Assembly: GCA_023458055.1 (NCBI GenBank)
Contig: JAEXAW010000028.1
Coordinates: 34,037 to 98,036 of the forward strand
Origin: Pseudomonadota bacterium
GTDB taxonomy: Bacteria > Pseudomonadota > Alphaproteobacteria > Sphingomonadales > Sphingomonadaceae
DNA length: 64,000 nucleotides
Direction of reading: 5' to 3'
A program made the translations under genes and the position numbers. This document shows, piece after piece, positions 51,649 to 59,771 of this stretch. Positions within the stretch are counted from its first letter, which is position 1, and the number at the start of each line of letters is the position of its first letter. The notes beneath the pieces were generated by a model that was not told where the DNA came from, did not search any database, and worked only from the letters and a program-made list of their open reading frames with translations.

Positions 51649-52527
51649 TCAGGGCTTCAGATGGCCGCCATCGCCATTGGGATAATAAGCCTGGATAATC
51701 TCCCAGGCCTCTTCCGCGGTTTCGACGAACTGGAATAGTTTGAGGTCATCAATCCCGATCACCCCTTCTTCGGCGAGCGCGTGGAAATCAACCACCCGCT
51801 CCCAAAACTCGCGGCCAAAGAACAAGACCGGCATCGGCTTGATCTTGCCCGTCTGGATGAGGGTCAAAAGCTCGAACGATTCATCAAACGTGCCAAACCC
51901 GCCGGGGAAGACCGCGACGGCGCGGGCGCGCAACAGGAAGTGCATCTTCCTCAGCGCAAAATAGTGGAACTGGAACGACAAAGATGGCGTCACATATTGG
52001 TTCGGTGCCTGTTCGTGCGGCAGGACGATATTGAGACCGATGGATTCGCGTCCGACATCGGTCGCGCCGCGATTGGCCGCTTCCATGATCGAGGGACCAC
52101 CGCCCGAGCATACGACGAAATGGCGGTCGCCATCTTCATCGACCGGATATTGGCTGGCAATCTGGGCGAGCTTGCGGGCTTCGTCATAATATTTGGCCTT
52201 GGCGACCAGACTTTGCGCGACCTTCTTTTCCCAATCCGTTTTCGCTTGGGCGAGCCGTTCGGCGGCATGGGCGGGTTCGGGTATGCGCGCCGAGCCGTAA
52301 ACCACCATGGTCGAGGCGACCTTGGCTTCGTCGAGCAACAGTTCCGGCTTCAACAGCTCAAGCTGGAAGCGAACGGGGCGCAAATCTTCGCGCAGGAGGA
52401 AGTCGGTATCCTGAAACGCCAGCTTATAGGCGGCGCTTTCGGTCTGCGGGGTGGAGAGATTTTGTTTGGCGAAGCTTGCATCTTCGCGTGCGCGCGGAAA
52501 GCGCGACTTGTGCTTATCATGTGTCAT
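51649..52527 (-). CDS. LOG-family (TIGR00730) nucleotide-processing protein
   Basis: A 292-residue Rossmann-fold protein. TMVVYGSARIPEPAHAAERL, VVCSGGGPSIMEAANRGA and AVAVFPGGFGTFDESFELLTLIQTG (the PGGxGTxxE motif) define the LOG/lysine-decarboxylase-like family, whose members release cytokinin-type bases or other nucleotide ribose groups. The N-terminal 60-residue extension (TQTESAAYKLAFQDTDFLL) marks the longer bacterial subfamily of unknown substrate. First gene of the LOG-hisE-HIT operon. Confidence 0.9.
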   Translation of the reverse strand: MTHDKHKSRFPRAREDASFAKQNLSTPQTESAAYKLAFQDTDFLLREDLRPVRFQLELLKPELLLDEAKVASTMVVYGSARIPEPAHAAERLAQAKTDWEKKVAQSLVAKAKYYDEARKLAQIASQYPVDEDGDRHFVVCSGGGPSIMEAANRGATDVGRESIGLNIVLPHEQAPNQYVTPSLSFQFHYFALRKMHFLLRARAVAVFPGGFGTFDESFELLTLIQTGKIKPMPVLFFGREFWERVVDFHALAEEGVIGIDDLKLFQFVETAEEAWEIIQAYYPNGDGGHLKP

Positions 52528-52585
52528 TGGCGGGTGATTAGCGGTTTTTTATGACAATGAAAAGGCGGGGCGTAGGGCGATACTG

Positions 52586-53290
52586 CTACCGGCAAAAATT
52601 CTTGCCGCTCATGTCGAAGTGGAGATGATCGGCGTGGGCGGCGTTATATTCGGGGCTGAGAACGGTGCCGAACCGCTTGCAGGCCGAGCCGTGGATCAGT
52701 TTGAAAAAATGGCGCGCTTGCGCATCGCCATTCCAGTCGCCGAGCACCGTCACCCGCCGCCCGTCGGCCAGCACAAACCCGGACACGTCCACGGCATTGG
52801 CAAAGGCGTGCTGCGATAGACGCCCCGAGCGACCGCCATAAATATTGCGGCAGCTATAGGTCCCCATCGTCTCGATCTTGACGAGCTTCTGGCCAAAGGC
52901 GATCTCGGCGGCGGGCTGCACCGCATAGCGCGTCCAGCCGGCAAAGGTCTTGGCGAGCGGGCAGGTCATCGCGGCGAGATTGGTGGTCGGCATGCCGAAA
53001 TCGAGCACCCGGATGCTATCAATTACACTGCATCCGCCCGCTTCATATTTATTGGGAAGCGGTGTAAACTTGGCTCCGGCGGCGGCGAGGTCGCTCAGAC
53101 ACTGGCGCGATTCGACGCTGGAGAAAGGGGCGGCTCCAATCGCGGCTCCGGGTTCGGGGCGGCTCACCGTGCGGTTCGGCGTTTTGCCTTGGGCGCGCGG
53201 CTTTTCACGGTCGGGAACGACCGATCCGCCAGCACAGCCGACCAACAGCAGCGGCGCGACGAGCGTCAAAAATTTCGAGACCTGTTTCAT
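52586..53290 (-). CDS. Extensin-like (DUF882/VanY-type) lipoprotein
   Basis: A 234-residue protein. The signal VSKFLTLVAPLLLVGC ends in a lipobox (LVGC). The extensin-like C-terminal domain spans about 60-234: CLSDLAAAGAKFTPLP, CSVIDSIRVLDFG, YSCRNIYGGRSGRLSQHAFANAVDVSGF and HADHLHFDMSGKNFCR. SQHAFANAVD and HADHLHFD resemble the zinc-ligand regions of VanY/DUF882 carboxypeptidases, so peptidoglycan trimming is plausible. Six conserved cysteines suggest disulfides. The ATG at 53290 is used; ATGs three and two codons earlier are in frame. Confidence 0.88.
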   Translation of the reverse strand: MKQVSKFLTLVAPLLLVGCAGGSVVPDREKPRAQGKTPNRTVSRPEPGAAIGAAPFSSVESRQCLSDLAAAGAKFTPLPNKYEAGGCSVIDSIRVLDFGMPTTNLAAMTCPLAKTFAGWTRYAVQPAAEIAFGQKLVKIETMGTYSCRNIYGGRSGRLSQHAFANAVDVSGFVLADGRRVTVLGDWNGDAQARHFFKLIHGSACKRFGTVLSPEYNAAHADHLHFDMSGKNFCR

Positions 53291-53416
53291 GGCCATCACA
53301 ATATCGTCACCGATACTCCCAAACGTGCGGCTTTCGCGTCACTATATCAACTCTGACGTCATTATCTACGCAATTGCGACCAAAGCATGGCCGTATCGCC
53401 TGATACTATCTTTCGT

Positions 53417-53444
53417 TTGACATATTGCAGCGCAACATTATTGC
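53417..53444 (+). promoter_or_regulatory. Candidate serC promoter
   Basis: TTGACA at 53417-53422, then a 16-base spacer and TATTGC at 53439-53444. The -35 is consensus, the -10 weak. Transcription would begin close to the start of the serC-leader-like hairpins. Confidence 0.45.
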
Positions 53445-53493
53445 AGCCGACGGGCCACGCGGTCCCAACGCCGCGCGTGCTCTCTGTAAGGAG
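53442..53493 (+). ncRNA. serC-leader-like RNA element
   Basis: Between the candidate promoter and serC, GGGCCACGCGGTCCC and the following ACGCCGCGCGTG can form alternative GC hairpins immediately before the AAGGAG ribosome site. Location, order and the GGGCC...GGUCCC...CGCCGCGCG pattern agree with the alphaproteobacterial serC RNA motif, a conserved leader of unknown ligand. Recognition is from memory of the motif and its context. Confidence 0.55.
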
Positions 53494-53502
53494 ACGCATT
53501 AC

Positions 53503-54630
53503 ATGACGAATATCCCCAAGCCGCAGGAACGTCCTGCGCGCCCGTTTTTTTCTTCCGGACCCTGCGCCAAGCCGCCGGGCTGGGATGCTTCCAAATTAGC
53601 CACCGCCTCGCTCGGCCGTTCGCACCGTGCCAAGATCGGCAAATCGCGCCTTGAACTGGCGATCGACCTGACGCGCGAGGTGCTGCAGGTGCCCGACACC
53701 CACCGCATCGGCATCGTTCCGGGTTCGGATACCGGCGCGGTTGAAATGGCGCTCTGGTCGATGCTCGGCGCGCGCGGCGTGACCACGCTTGCTTGGGAAA
53801 GCTTTGGTGAAGGTTGGGTCACCGATGTCGTCAAGCAATTGAAACTCGATGCGACCGTGGTGAAAGCCGATTATGGCCAGCTCCCCGATTTGAACGCGGT
53901 CAATTGGGACGATGATATTGTCTTTACGTGGAATGGCACCACGTCGGGCGTGCGCGTGCCGAACGGCGATTGGATTGCGGATGACCGCCAAGGCCTCGCC
54001 ATCTGCGATGCGACCAGCGCGGTGTTCGCTTATGATCTGCCGTGGGACAAGCTCGATGTGGTGACCTTCAGCTGGCAAAAAGTGCTGGGCGGCGAGGGCG
54101 CGCATGGCGTGCTCATTCTCGGCCCCCGCGCGGTCGAACGGCTCGAAAGCTACACCCCGGCCTGGCCGCTCCCCAAAATCTTCCGCATGACGAAAGGCGG
54201 CAAGCTCATCGAAGGCATCTTCAAGGGCGAGACGATCAACACGCCCTCGATGCTCGCGGTTGAAGATGTGATCTTTGCGCTTGAATGGGCAAAGGATTTG
54301 GGCGGCCTCAAAGGGTTGATGGCGCGCTCGGATGCCAATGCGGCCGCGCTCGACAAGATCGTCGAGGGCCGCAATTGGCTCGGCCATCTGGCGCAGGACG
54401 CGGCGACGCGCTCGCGCACCAGCGTGTGCCTCACCGTCGATGGCGCGGACGCGGATTTCATCAAAGCCTTTGCGGGCCTCCTCGACAAGGAATCCGCGGC
54501 TTATGACATTGCGGGCTACCGCGACGCCCCGCCGGGGCTCCGCATCTGGTGCGGCGCTACCGTCGACACCGCCGACATAGAGGCGCTTGGCCCCTGGCTC
54601 GATTGGGCCTGGGCGGAGATGAAGGCCTAA
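53503..54630 (+). CDS. serC: Phosphoserine aminotransferase, alphaproteobacterial type
   Basis: A 375-residue PLP enzyme of serine synthesis. RPFFSSGPCAKPPGWDASKL is the N-terminal signature of the second (TIGR01365-type) SerC; GRSHRAKIGK, GIVPGSDTGAVEMALWSMLG, CDATSAVFAYDLPWDKLDVVTFSWQKVLGGEGAHG (PLP lysine in SWQK) and the end GLRIWCGATVD follow. AAGGAG precedes the ATG at 53503. It forms the serine operon with serA, from which a palindromic repeat separates it. Confidence 0.96.
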   Translation: MTNIPKPQERPARPFFSSGPCAKPPGWDASKLATASLGRSHRAKIGKSRLELAIDLTREVLQVPDTHRIGIVPGSDTGAVEMALWSMLGARGVTTLAWESFGEGWVTDVVKQLKLDATVVKADYGQLPDLNAVNWDDDIVFTWNGTTSGVRVPNGDWIADDRQGLAICDATSAVFAYDLPWDKLDVVTFSWQKVLGGEGAHGVLILGPRAVERLESYTPAWPLPKIFRMTKGGKLIEGIFKGETINTPSMLAVEDVIFALEWAKDLGGLKGLMARSDANAAALDKIVEGRNWLGHLAQDAATRSRTSVCLTVDGADADFIKAFAGLLDKESAAYDIAGYRDAPPGLRIWCGATVDTADIEALGPWLDWAWAEMKA

Positions 54631-54636
54631 CCAGCT

Positions 54637-54784
54637 CTCTCCCGCTTGCGGGAGAGGAGCGAGACTTATGAGCGAAGCGAATTAGTCGCAGCGGTGAGGG
54701 TCCCTCACCAACTACGCTTAAGCGCTTCTTCGCTTCGCTTCAGAACCGCCAAAGCTTCATATCCTCTCCCGCCAGCGGGAGAGG
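54637..54784. repeat. Composite palindromic intergenic repeat, copy 2, between serC and serA
   Basis: The left arm (54637-54657) and right arm (54763-54784) each carry a CTCCCGC...GCGGGAG palindrome; between them are GAGCGAAGCGAA and GGTGAGGG blocks shared with copy 1 (26933-27070). The right arm's last bases GGGAGAGG run into the AAAAAGGAAACC leader of serA, so the element may influence serA translation or serC mRNA stability. Confidence 0.75.
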
Positions 54785-54799
54785 AAAAAGGAAACCAAA

Positions 54800-56386
54800 A
54801 TGACCAAACCCAAAGTTCTTATTTCCGACAAAATGGACCCCAAGGCCGCCGAAATTTTCCGGGAGCGTGGCTGTGAGGTCGATGAAATTACCGGCAAAAC
54901 GCCCGAGGAATTGAAAGCCATCATCGGCAACTATGATGGCCTTGCGATCCGGTCTTCGACCAAGGCGACCAAGGAGATTTTGGACGCCGCCACCAACCTC
55001 AAAGTGATTGGCCGCGCTGGCATTGGTGTCGACAATGTCGATATTCCTGCGGCATCGGCCAAGGGTGTCGTCGTGATGAACACGCCGTTCGGCAATTCGA
55101 TCACCACGGCGGAACACGCCATTGCGCTCATGTTCGCGCTCGCGCGTCAGCTTCCCGAAGCCGATGCTTCGACACAGGCGGGAAAATGGGAAAAGAACCG
55201 TTTCATGGGCGTCGAAGTCACCGGCAAGACGCTCGGCCTCATCGGCGCGGGCAATATCGGCAGCATTGTTGCCTCCCGCGCACTGGGTTTGCGGATGAAG
55301 GTCATCGCGTTCGATCCCTTCTTGTCGCCGGAACGCGCGATTGAACTTGGCGTGGAAAAGGTCGAGCTTGATGACCTCCTTGCTCGCGCGGATTTCATTA
55401 CGTTGCACACGCCGCTGACCGACCAGACACGCAATATTCTTTCCAAGGAAAATCTCGCCAAGACCAAAAAGGGCGTGCGCATTATCAACTGCGCGCGCGG
55501 CGGGTTGATCGACGAAGCAGCGCTGAAGGAAGGCCTCGATTCAGGCCATATCGCCGGCGCGGCGCTCGATGTGTTCCAGACCGAACCCGCGCATGAAAGC
55601 CCGCTGTTCGGCACGCCGGGTTTCATCTCGACCCCGCACCTCGGCGCCTCGACCAATGAAGCGCAGGTCAATGTCGCGATCCAGGTCGCCGAGCAAATGG
55701 CCGATTATCTTGTCCATGGCGGCGTCACCAACGCGCTTAATATGCCGAGCCTGTCGGCGGAAGAGGCGCCGAAGCTCAAACCCTATATGGCGCTCGCCGA
55801 AGAATTGGGCAGCCTCATCGGCCAGCTTGCGCATGGCCCGCTCACGCAAATTTCGGTCGAGGTCGAAGGTGCGGCGGCGAGCCTTAACCCCAAGCCGATC
55901 ACCGGCGCGGTGTTGGCGGGGTTGATGCGCGTCCATTCCGACACCGTCAACATGGTCAACGCGCCGTTCCTCGCCAAGGAACGCGGCATTGACGTGCGCG
56001 AGGTGCGCCACGACCGTGAGGGCGATTATCACACCCTCCTGCGCGTAACGGTCAAGACCGACGAAGGCGACCGCTCGGTGGCGGGCACCTTGTTCGGCAA
56101 TGCCGCGCCGCGTCTGGTTGAGCTGTTCGGCATCAAGGTTGAAGCCGATCTTGACGGGCATATGCTCTATATCGTCAACGAAGACGCGCCGGGGTTCATT
56201 GGCCGCTTGGGTTCGACATTGGGCGAGGCCGGCGTCAATATCGGCACCTTCCACCTCGGCCGTCGCGCCGCTGGCGGCGAGGCCGTGCTCTTGCTCTCGG
56301 TTGACCAGCCGGTGCCGCAGGATGTGCTCGATGCCGTCTGCAAGCTTCCGGGCGTCAAGCGGGTGAAGCCGCTCAAGTTCAAGTAG
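54800..56386 (+). CDS. serA: D-3-phosphoglycerate dehydrogenase
   Basis: A 528-residue long-form enzyme, first step of serine synthesis. The NAD domain has GKTLGLIGAGNIGSIVASRALGL; catalytic Arg/Glu/His segments are INCARGGLIDE and STPHLGAS. The intervening domain (about 315-450) and a C-terminal ACT domain (about 455-528, HMLYIVNEDAPGFIGRLGSTLGEAGVNIGTFHLGR) allow serine feedback. Operon serC-[repeat]-serA-hisZ. Confidence 0.97.
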   Translation: MTKPKVLISDKMDPKAAEIFRERGCEVDEITGKTPEELKAIIGNYDGLAIRSSTKATKEILDAATNLKVIGRAGIGVDNVDIPAASAKGVVVMNTPFGNSITTAEHAIALMFALARQLPEADASTQAGKWEKNRFMGVEVTGKTLGLIGAGNIGSIVASRALGLRMKVIAFDPFLSPERAIELGVEKVELDDLLARADFITLHTPLTDQTRNILSKENLAKTKKGVRIINCARGGLIDEAALKEGLDSGHIAGAALDVFQTEPAHESPLFGTPGFISTPHLGASTNEAQVNVAIQVAEQMADYLVHGGVTNALNMPSLSAEEAPKLKPYMALAEELGSLIGQLAHGPLTQISVEVEGAAASLNPKPITGAVLAGLMRVHSDTVNMVNAPFLAKERGIDVREVRHDREGDYHTLLRVTVKTDEGDRSVAGTLFGNAAPRLVELFGIKVEADLDGHMLYIVNEDAPGFIGRLGSTLGEAGVNIGTFHLGRRAAGGEAVLLLSVDQPVPQDVLDAVCKLPGVKRVKPLKFK

Positions 56387-56402
56387 GAAAGGCGCACCAT
56401 CC

Positions 56403-57509
56403 ATGACCTCGCCGCTGCTCCCTGAAGGTTTGCGCGACCGCCTGCCGCCCGAAGCGGAAGCGGCGAGCCATGTTACCCGCGCCTTGCTCGATGAAATGAA
56501 GCGTTACGGCTATGCGCGCGTTGCGCCGCCACTCGCCGAATTTCGCGAGACGCTCGATCTTGATGGGGGCGGGCGCGATCTCCTCCGGATCACCGATCCG
56601 GTGTCACAGCGGACGCTCGCCATCCGCCCTGACATCACGACCCAGGTTGGCCGCATTGCCACCAGCCGGTTGGCCCATGCCGAGCGGCCGTTGCGGCTAT
56701 GCTATGCGGGGCAGGTGGTGAAATTGCGCGCAGGGCAATTGCGTCCCGAACGCGAAATGCTGCAAGTCGGGGCCGAACTCATCGGCAATGATGGAGTCGC
56801 GGCGGCGCGCGAGAGTGTCCGCGTCGCGCTCGCGTCACTCAAGGCGGCGGGCGCAACCGGGCTTACCATCGATTTCACCCTGCCGGATCTGGTCGAGACG
56901 CTAGCCAAAAGCGCGCTGCCCATTGAGGCCGATAAGGTCACCGCCGTGCGCGCCGAACTGGATGCCAAAAATGCAGGTACGATCAGTGCGCTCGGGGCCG
57001 ATGCCTATCTCCCCTTGATTGCGGCGGCAGGGCCGTTCGATCAGGCGATTGCCCGGCTGAAGGGGCTTGAGGGCGGCGACGACCTTGCGCGCCGCATCAC
57101 CGCGCTCGAAGCGATTGCCGGGGTCATCGACGATGACGTCATGGTAACGCTCGATCCCACCGAACGGCATGGCTTTGAATATCAAAGCTGGTTCGGCTTT
57201 TCGCTGTTTGCACGCGGCGCGCCCGGGGCAATCGGACGCGGCGGCAGCTATCGCATCACCCACGAAGATGGCCGCGAAGAACCCGCGATCGGCTTTTCGC
57301 TTTATCCGGACCCGCTGATTGATCTGGGGTTGGGGCGCCATGCGCAGCCGGACCGGCGACTGTTCGTGCCGCTTGGCACGGATGCGGATGTCGCGGAAAA
57401 ACTGAGGAGCGAAGGCTGGGTGACGATCTGTGCGCTCAGCGAAGCGGATGATGCGGCAGCCTTGGGCTGCACGCACCGCTTGGGTGCGGGCGGACCTGAG
57501 GGCGTATAA
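56403..57509 (+). CDS. hisZ: ATP phosphoribosyltransferase regulatory subunit
   Basis: A 368-residue HisRS-like protein without tRNA ligase activity that pairs with short HisG. LPEGLRDRLPPEAEAASHVTRALLDEMKRYGYARVAPPLAEFRETL, RTLAIRPDITTQVGRIATSRL and the C-terminal FARGAPGAIGRGGSYR match HisZ; the C-terminal anticodon-binding domain is absent. It lies 16 bases after serA and before purA, an order common in sphingomonads. hisG is not in the window. Confidence 0.9.
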   Translation: MTSPLLPEGLRDRLPPEAEAASHVTRALLDEMKRYGYARVAPPLAEFRETLDLDGGGRDLLRITDPVSQRTLAIRPDITTQVGRIATSRLAHAERPLRLCYAGQVVKLRAGQLRPEREMLQVGAELIGNDGVAAARESVRVALASLKAAGATGLTIDFTLPDLVETLAKSALPIEADKVTAVRAELDAKNAGTISALGADAYLPLIAAAGPFDQAIARLKGLEGGDDLARRITALEAIAGVIDDDVMVTLDPTERHGFEYQSWFGFSLFARGAPGAIGRGGSYRITHEDGREEPAIGFSLYPDPLIDLGLGRHAQPDRRLFVPLGTDADVAEKLRSEGWVTICALSEADDAAALGCTHRLGAGGPEGV

Positions 57510-57634
57510 GCCTTCGTGCCCCGGCACAGCGATGGGCGCGGACGACTGAAGAACCCAACGCTTGCCTCTCGTCCAAATTGCTTTAAGGGGCGGGAACGTC
57601 CCCTGACAGACAAACAAAAGGACGTTTTCATATC

Positions 57635-58924
57635 ATGGCCAATGTAGCAGTAATCGGCGCCCAATGGGGTGACGAGGGCAAGGGCAAGATTGTCGACTGG
57701 CTCGCCGAGCGCGCCGATGTCGTGGTCCGCTTTCAAGGCGGGCATAATGCCGGACATACGCTGGTCATTGGCAATAATGTTTACAAACTTTCGCTGCTTC
57801 CCTCGGGCATTGTGCGCGGCACCCCGAGCGTGATCGGCAATGGTGTGGTGCTTGATCCATGGCATCTCAGGGACGAGGTTGAAAAGCTGCGCGGCCAGGG
57901 CGTCGCGATTACGCCGGAAACGCTGCACATTGCGGATAATTGCCCGCTGATCCTGCCCTTCCATCGCGATCTTGATGCCTTGCGCGAAACCGCTGCGGGC
58001 GCGGGCAAGATCGGCACCACCGGGCGCGGTATTGGCCCGGCTTATGAAGATAAAGTCGGCCGCCGCGCGATCCGTGTGTGCGACCTTGCGCATCTTGATG
58101 CCCTGGACCCCCAGATTGACCGTCTGTGCGCGCATCATGATGCGCTGCGTGCCGGTTTTGGTGAACCGCCGGTCGACCGTGCCCGGCTGCTCAATGATCT
58201 GCGGAAAATAGCGGATTTCGTGCTGCAATTTGCAAGCCCGGTGTGGAAAATGCTCGGCGAAGCGCGCAAAAATGGCAAGCGCATCCTGTTTGAAGGCGCG
58301 CAAGGCACGTTGCTCGATATCGATCATGGCACCTATCCGTTCGTGACGAGCTCCAACACCATTGCCGGAACCGCAGCGGGCGGATCGGGCCTCGGTCCTT
58401 CGGCGGTCGGCTTCGTGCTCGGCATTACCAAGGCCTATACGACGCGCGTCGGATCGGGCCCCTTTCCCACCGAACAGGAAAATGAGATCGGGCAGCGCCT
58501 CGGCGAACGCGGGCATGAATTCGGCACCGTCACGGGGCGCAAGCGCCGTTGTGGCTGGTTCGATGCGGTGCTGGTGCGCCAATCGGTCGCGGTTTCGGGC
58601 GTTACCGGCATCGCGCTCACCAAGATCGACGTGCTGGACGGGTTCGATACGGTTAAAATCTGTATCGGCTACCGGCTGAACGGTGAAACGCTCGACCATT
58701 TCCCGGCCCATGCCGCCGATCAGGCCGCCGTCGAGCCGGTTTACGAAGAGATGGAAGGCTGGCAGGAAACGACCGCAGGTGCGCGCAGCTGGGCTGATTT
58801 GCCCGCGCAGGCGATCAAATATGTGCGCCGTATCGAAGAATTGATCGGCTGTCCGGTGGCGCTGGTTTCAACCAGCCCGGAACGCAACGATACGATTTTG
58901 GTGCGGGATCCTTTTGCGGACTAA
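57635..58924 (+). CDS. purA: Adenylosuccinate synthase
   Basis: A 429-residue GTP-dependent enzyme making adenylosuccinate from IMP. NVAVIGAQWGDEGKGKIVDWLAE is the family signature with the GDEGKGK loop; QGGHNAGHTLVIG, TTGRGIGPAYEDK, LFEGAQGTLLDIDHGTYPFVTSSN and GVTGIALTKIDVLDGFD are further blocks. Length is normal. The downstream lipoprotein start overlaps its last codons by 11 bases. Confidence 0.97.
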   Translation: MANVAVIGAQWGDEGKGKIVDWLAERADVVVRFQGGHNAGHTLVIGNNVYKLSLLPSGIVRGTPSVIGNGVVLDPWHLRDEVEKLRGQGVAITPETLHIADNCPLILPFHRDLDALRETAAGAGKIGTTGRGIGPAYEDKVGRRAIRVCDLAHLDALDPQIDRLCAHHDALRAGFGEPPVDRARLLNDLRKIADFVLQFASPVWKMLGEARKNGKRILFEGAQGTLLDIDHGTYPFVTSSNTIAGTAAGGSGLGPSAVGFVLGITKAYTTRVGSGPFPTEQENEIGQRLGERGHEFGTVTGRKRRCGWFDAVLVRQSVAVSGVTGIALTKIDVLDGFDTVKICIGYRLNGETLDHFPAHAADQAAVEPVYEEMEGWQETTAGARSWADLPAQAIKYVRRIEELIGCPVALVSTSPERNDTILVRDPFAD

Positions 58925-59444
58925 GCCTACCCTCGGCGTTCTGCTGGCGTTGCTGGTGGCGGGCTGCGGGACAGCAACCCGGACCGGCAGCATGGAGGTG
59001 CCCGCAACACCCACGCTCGCCAACGCCAAGGGCGATTTTGTCTTTGTCGATAAATCCGACCGACTGCTCATCGTGCGTAAAAAGGGCAAGGAGGTGGCCC
59101 GCTTTACCGACATCCGTTTCGGGGACGCGCCACAGGGGCATAAACAATTTGAGGGCGATGAAAAAACCCCCGAGGGGGATTATGTGATCGACGCGCGCAA
59201 CCCCGCGAGTCGCTATTACCTGTCGCTCCACATCAACTACCCCAATGCCGCCGACCGCGCCTTTGCGGAAAGGGAGGGCAAATCGCCCGGAGGGGACATC
59301 TTCATCCACGGCCAGCCCAACGGTAGCCCTGCAACCCGCCTTCCCGGCGACTGGACGGACGGCTGCATCGCGCTCGGCAATGCCGAAATCCGCAAGCTAT
59401 GGGGCATGCTTGCCGACGGTACGCCGATCCATATCCAGCCGTGA
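58914..59444 (+). CDS. YkuD-type L,D-transpeptidase lipoprotein
   Basis: A 176-residue protein. The signal LGVLLALLVAGC ends in a lipobox (VAGC). The YkuD domain covers about 45-176 with FVDKSDRLLIVRKKGKEVARF, GDEKTPEGDYVIDARNPAS, the catalytic IFIHGQPN and DWTDGCIALGNAEI (HG...TxGC). It may form 3-3 crosslinks or attach proteins to peptidoglycan. The start is a TTG at 58914 inside the purA end; a signal peptide directly after it supports this. Confidence 0.85.
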   Translation: MRTKPTLGVLLALLVAGCGTATRTGSMEVPATPTLANAKGDFVFVDKSDRLLIVRKKGKEVARFTDIRFGDAPQGHKQFEGDEKTPEGDYVIDARNPASRYYLSLHINYPNAADRAFAEREGKSPGGDIFIHGQPNGSPATRLPGDWTDGCIALGNAEIRKLWGMLADGTPIHIQP

Positions 59445-59483
59445 ACTGATGAGGTACGCACTTGCGTTGAAGATCACACCGGT

Positions 59484-59706
59484 CCTCCCTGTGCCGCAGG
59501 CATGGGGAGGGGGACCACTCGCATCTGCGAGTGGTGGAGGGGTCGCGAGGCGTAGCCGAGCGGAACAAGCTCATGGTCAACCCAGTCGTTAGCGGGTTCA
59601 GATCATCAGAGCGCCGCATAAACAATTCCGTCCGCTTGTCGCGGACGACCCCTCCGTCAGCCCTTCGGGCTGCCACCTCCCCATCGCTCGATGAGCGACA
59701 GGGAGG
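59484..59706. repeat. 223-base MITE-like composite inverted repeat
   Basis: The outer arms CCTCCCTGT (59484-59492) and ACAGGGAGG (59698-59706) are complementary. Inward, ATGGGGAGG/CCTCCCCAT and GGAGGGGTCG/CGACCCCTCC also pair, while the segments between them differ and form their own hairpins (for example ACCACTCGCATCTGCGAGTGGT and CAGCCCTTCGGGCTG). No transposase is encoded. It fills most of the 327 bases between the YkuD and MFS genes; the rest of that gap shows nothing recognisable. Confidence 0.75.
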
Positions 59707-59771
59707 ATTGCGGTTGGTAAACCCCAATTCGCTCTTCCCCCGCCCCGCCAATCCCACTAATAGCCGCATCC

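Noticed and set aside
57302..58711. Minus-strand frame of 469 codons across hisZ and purA
   Set aside because: Both plus-strand genes are clear; the reverse frame crosses two genes and shows no motifs.
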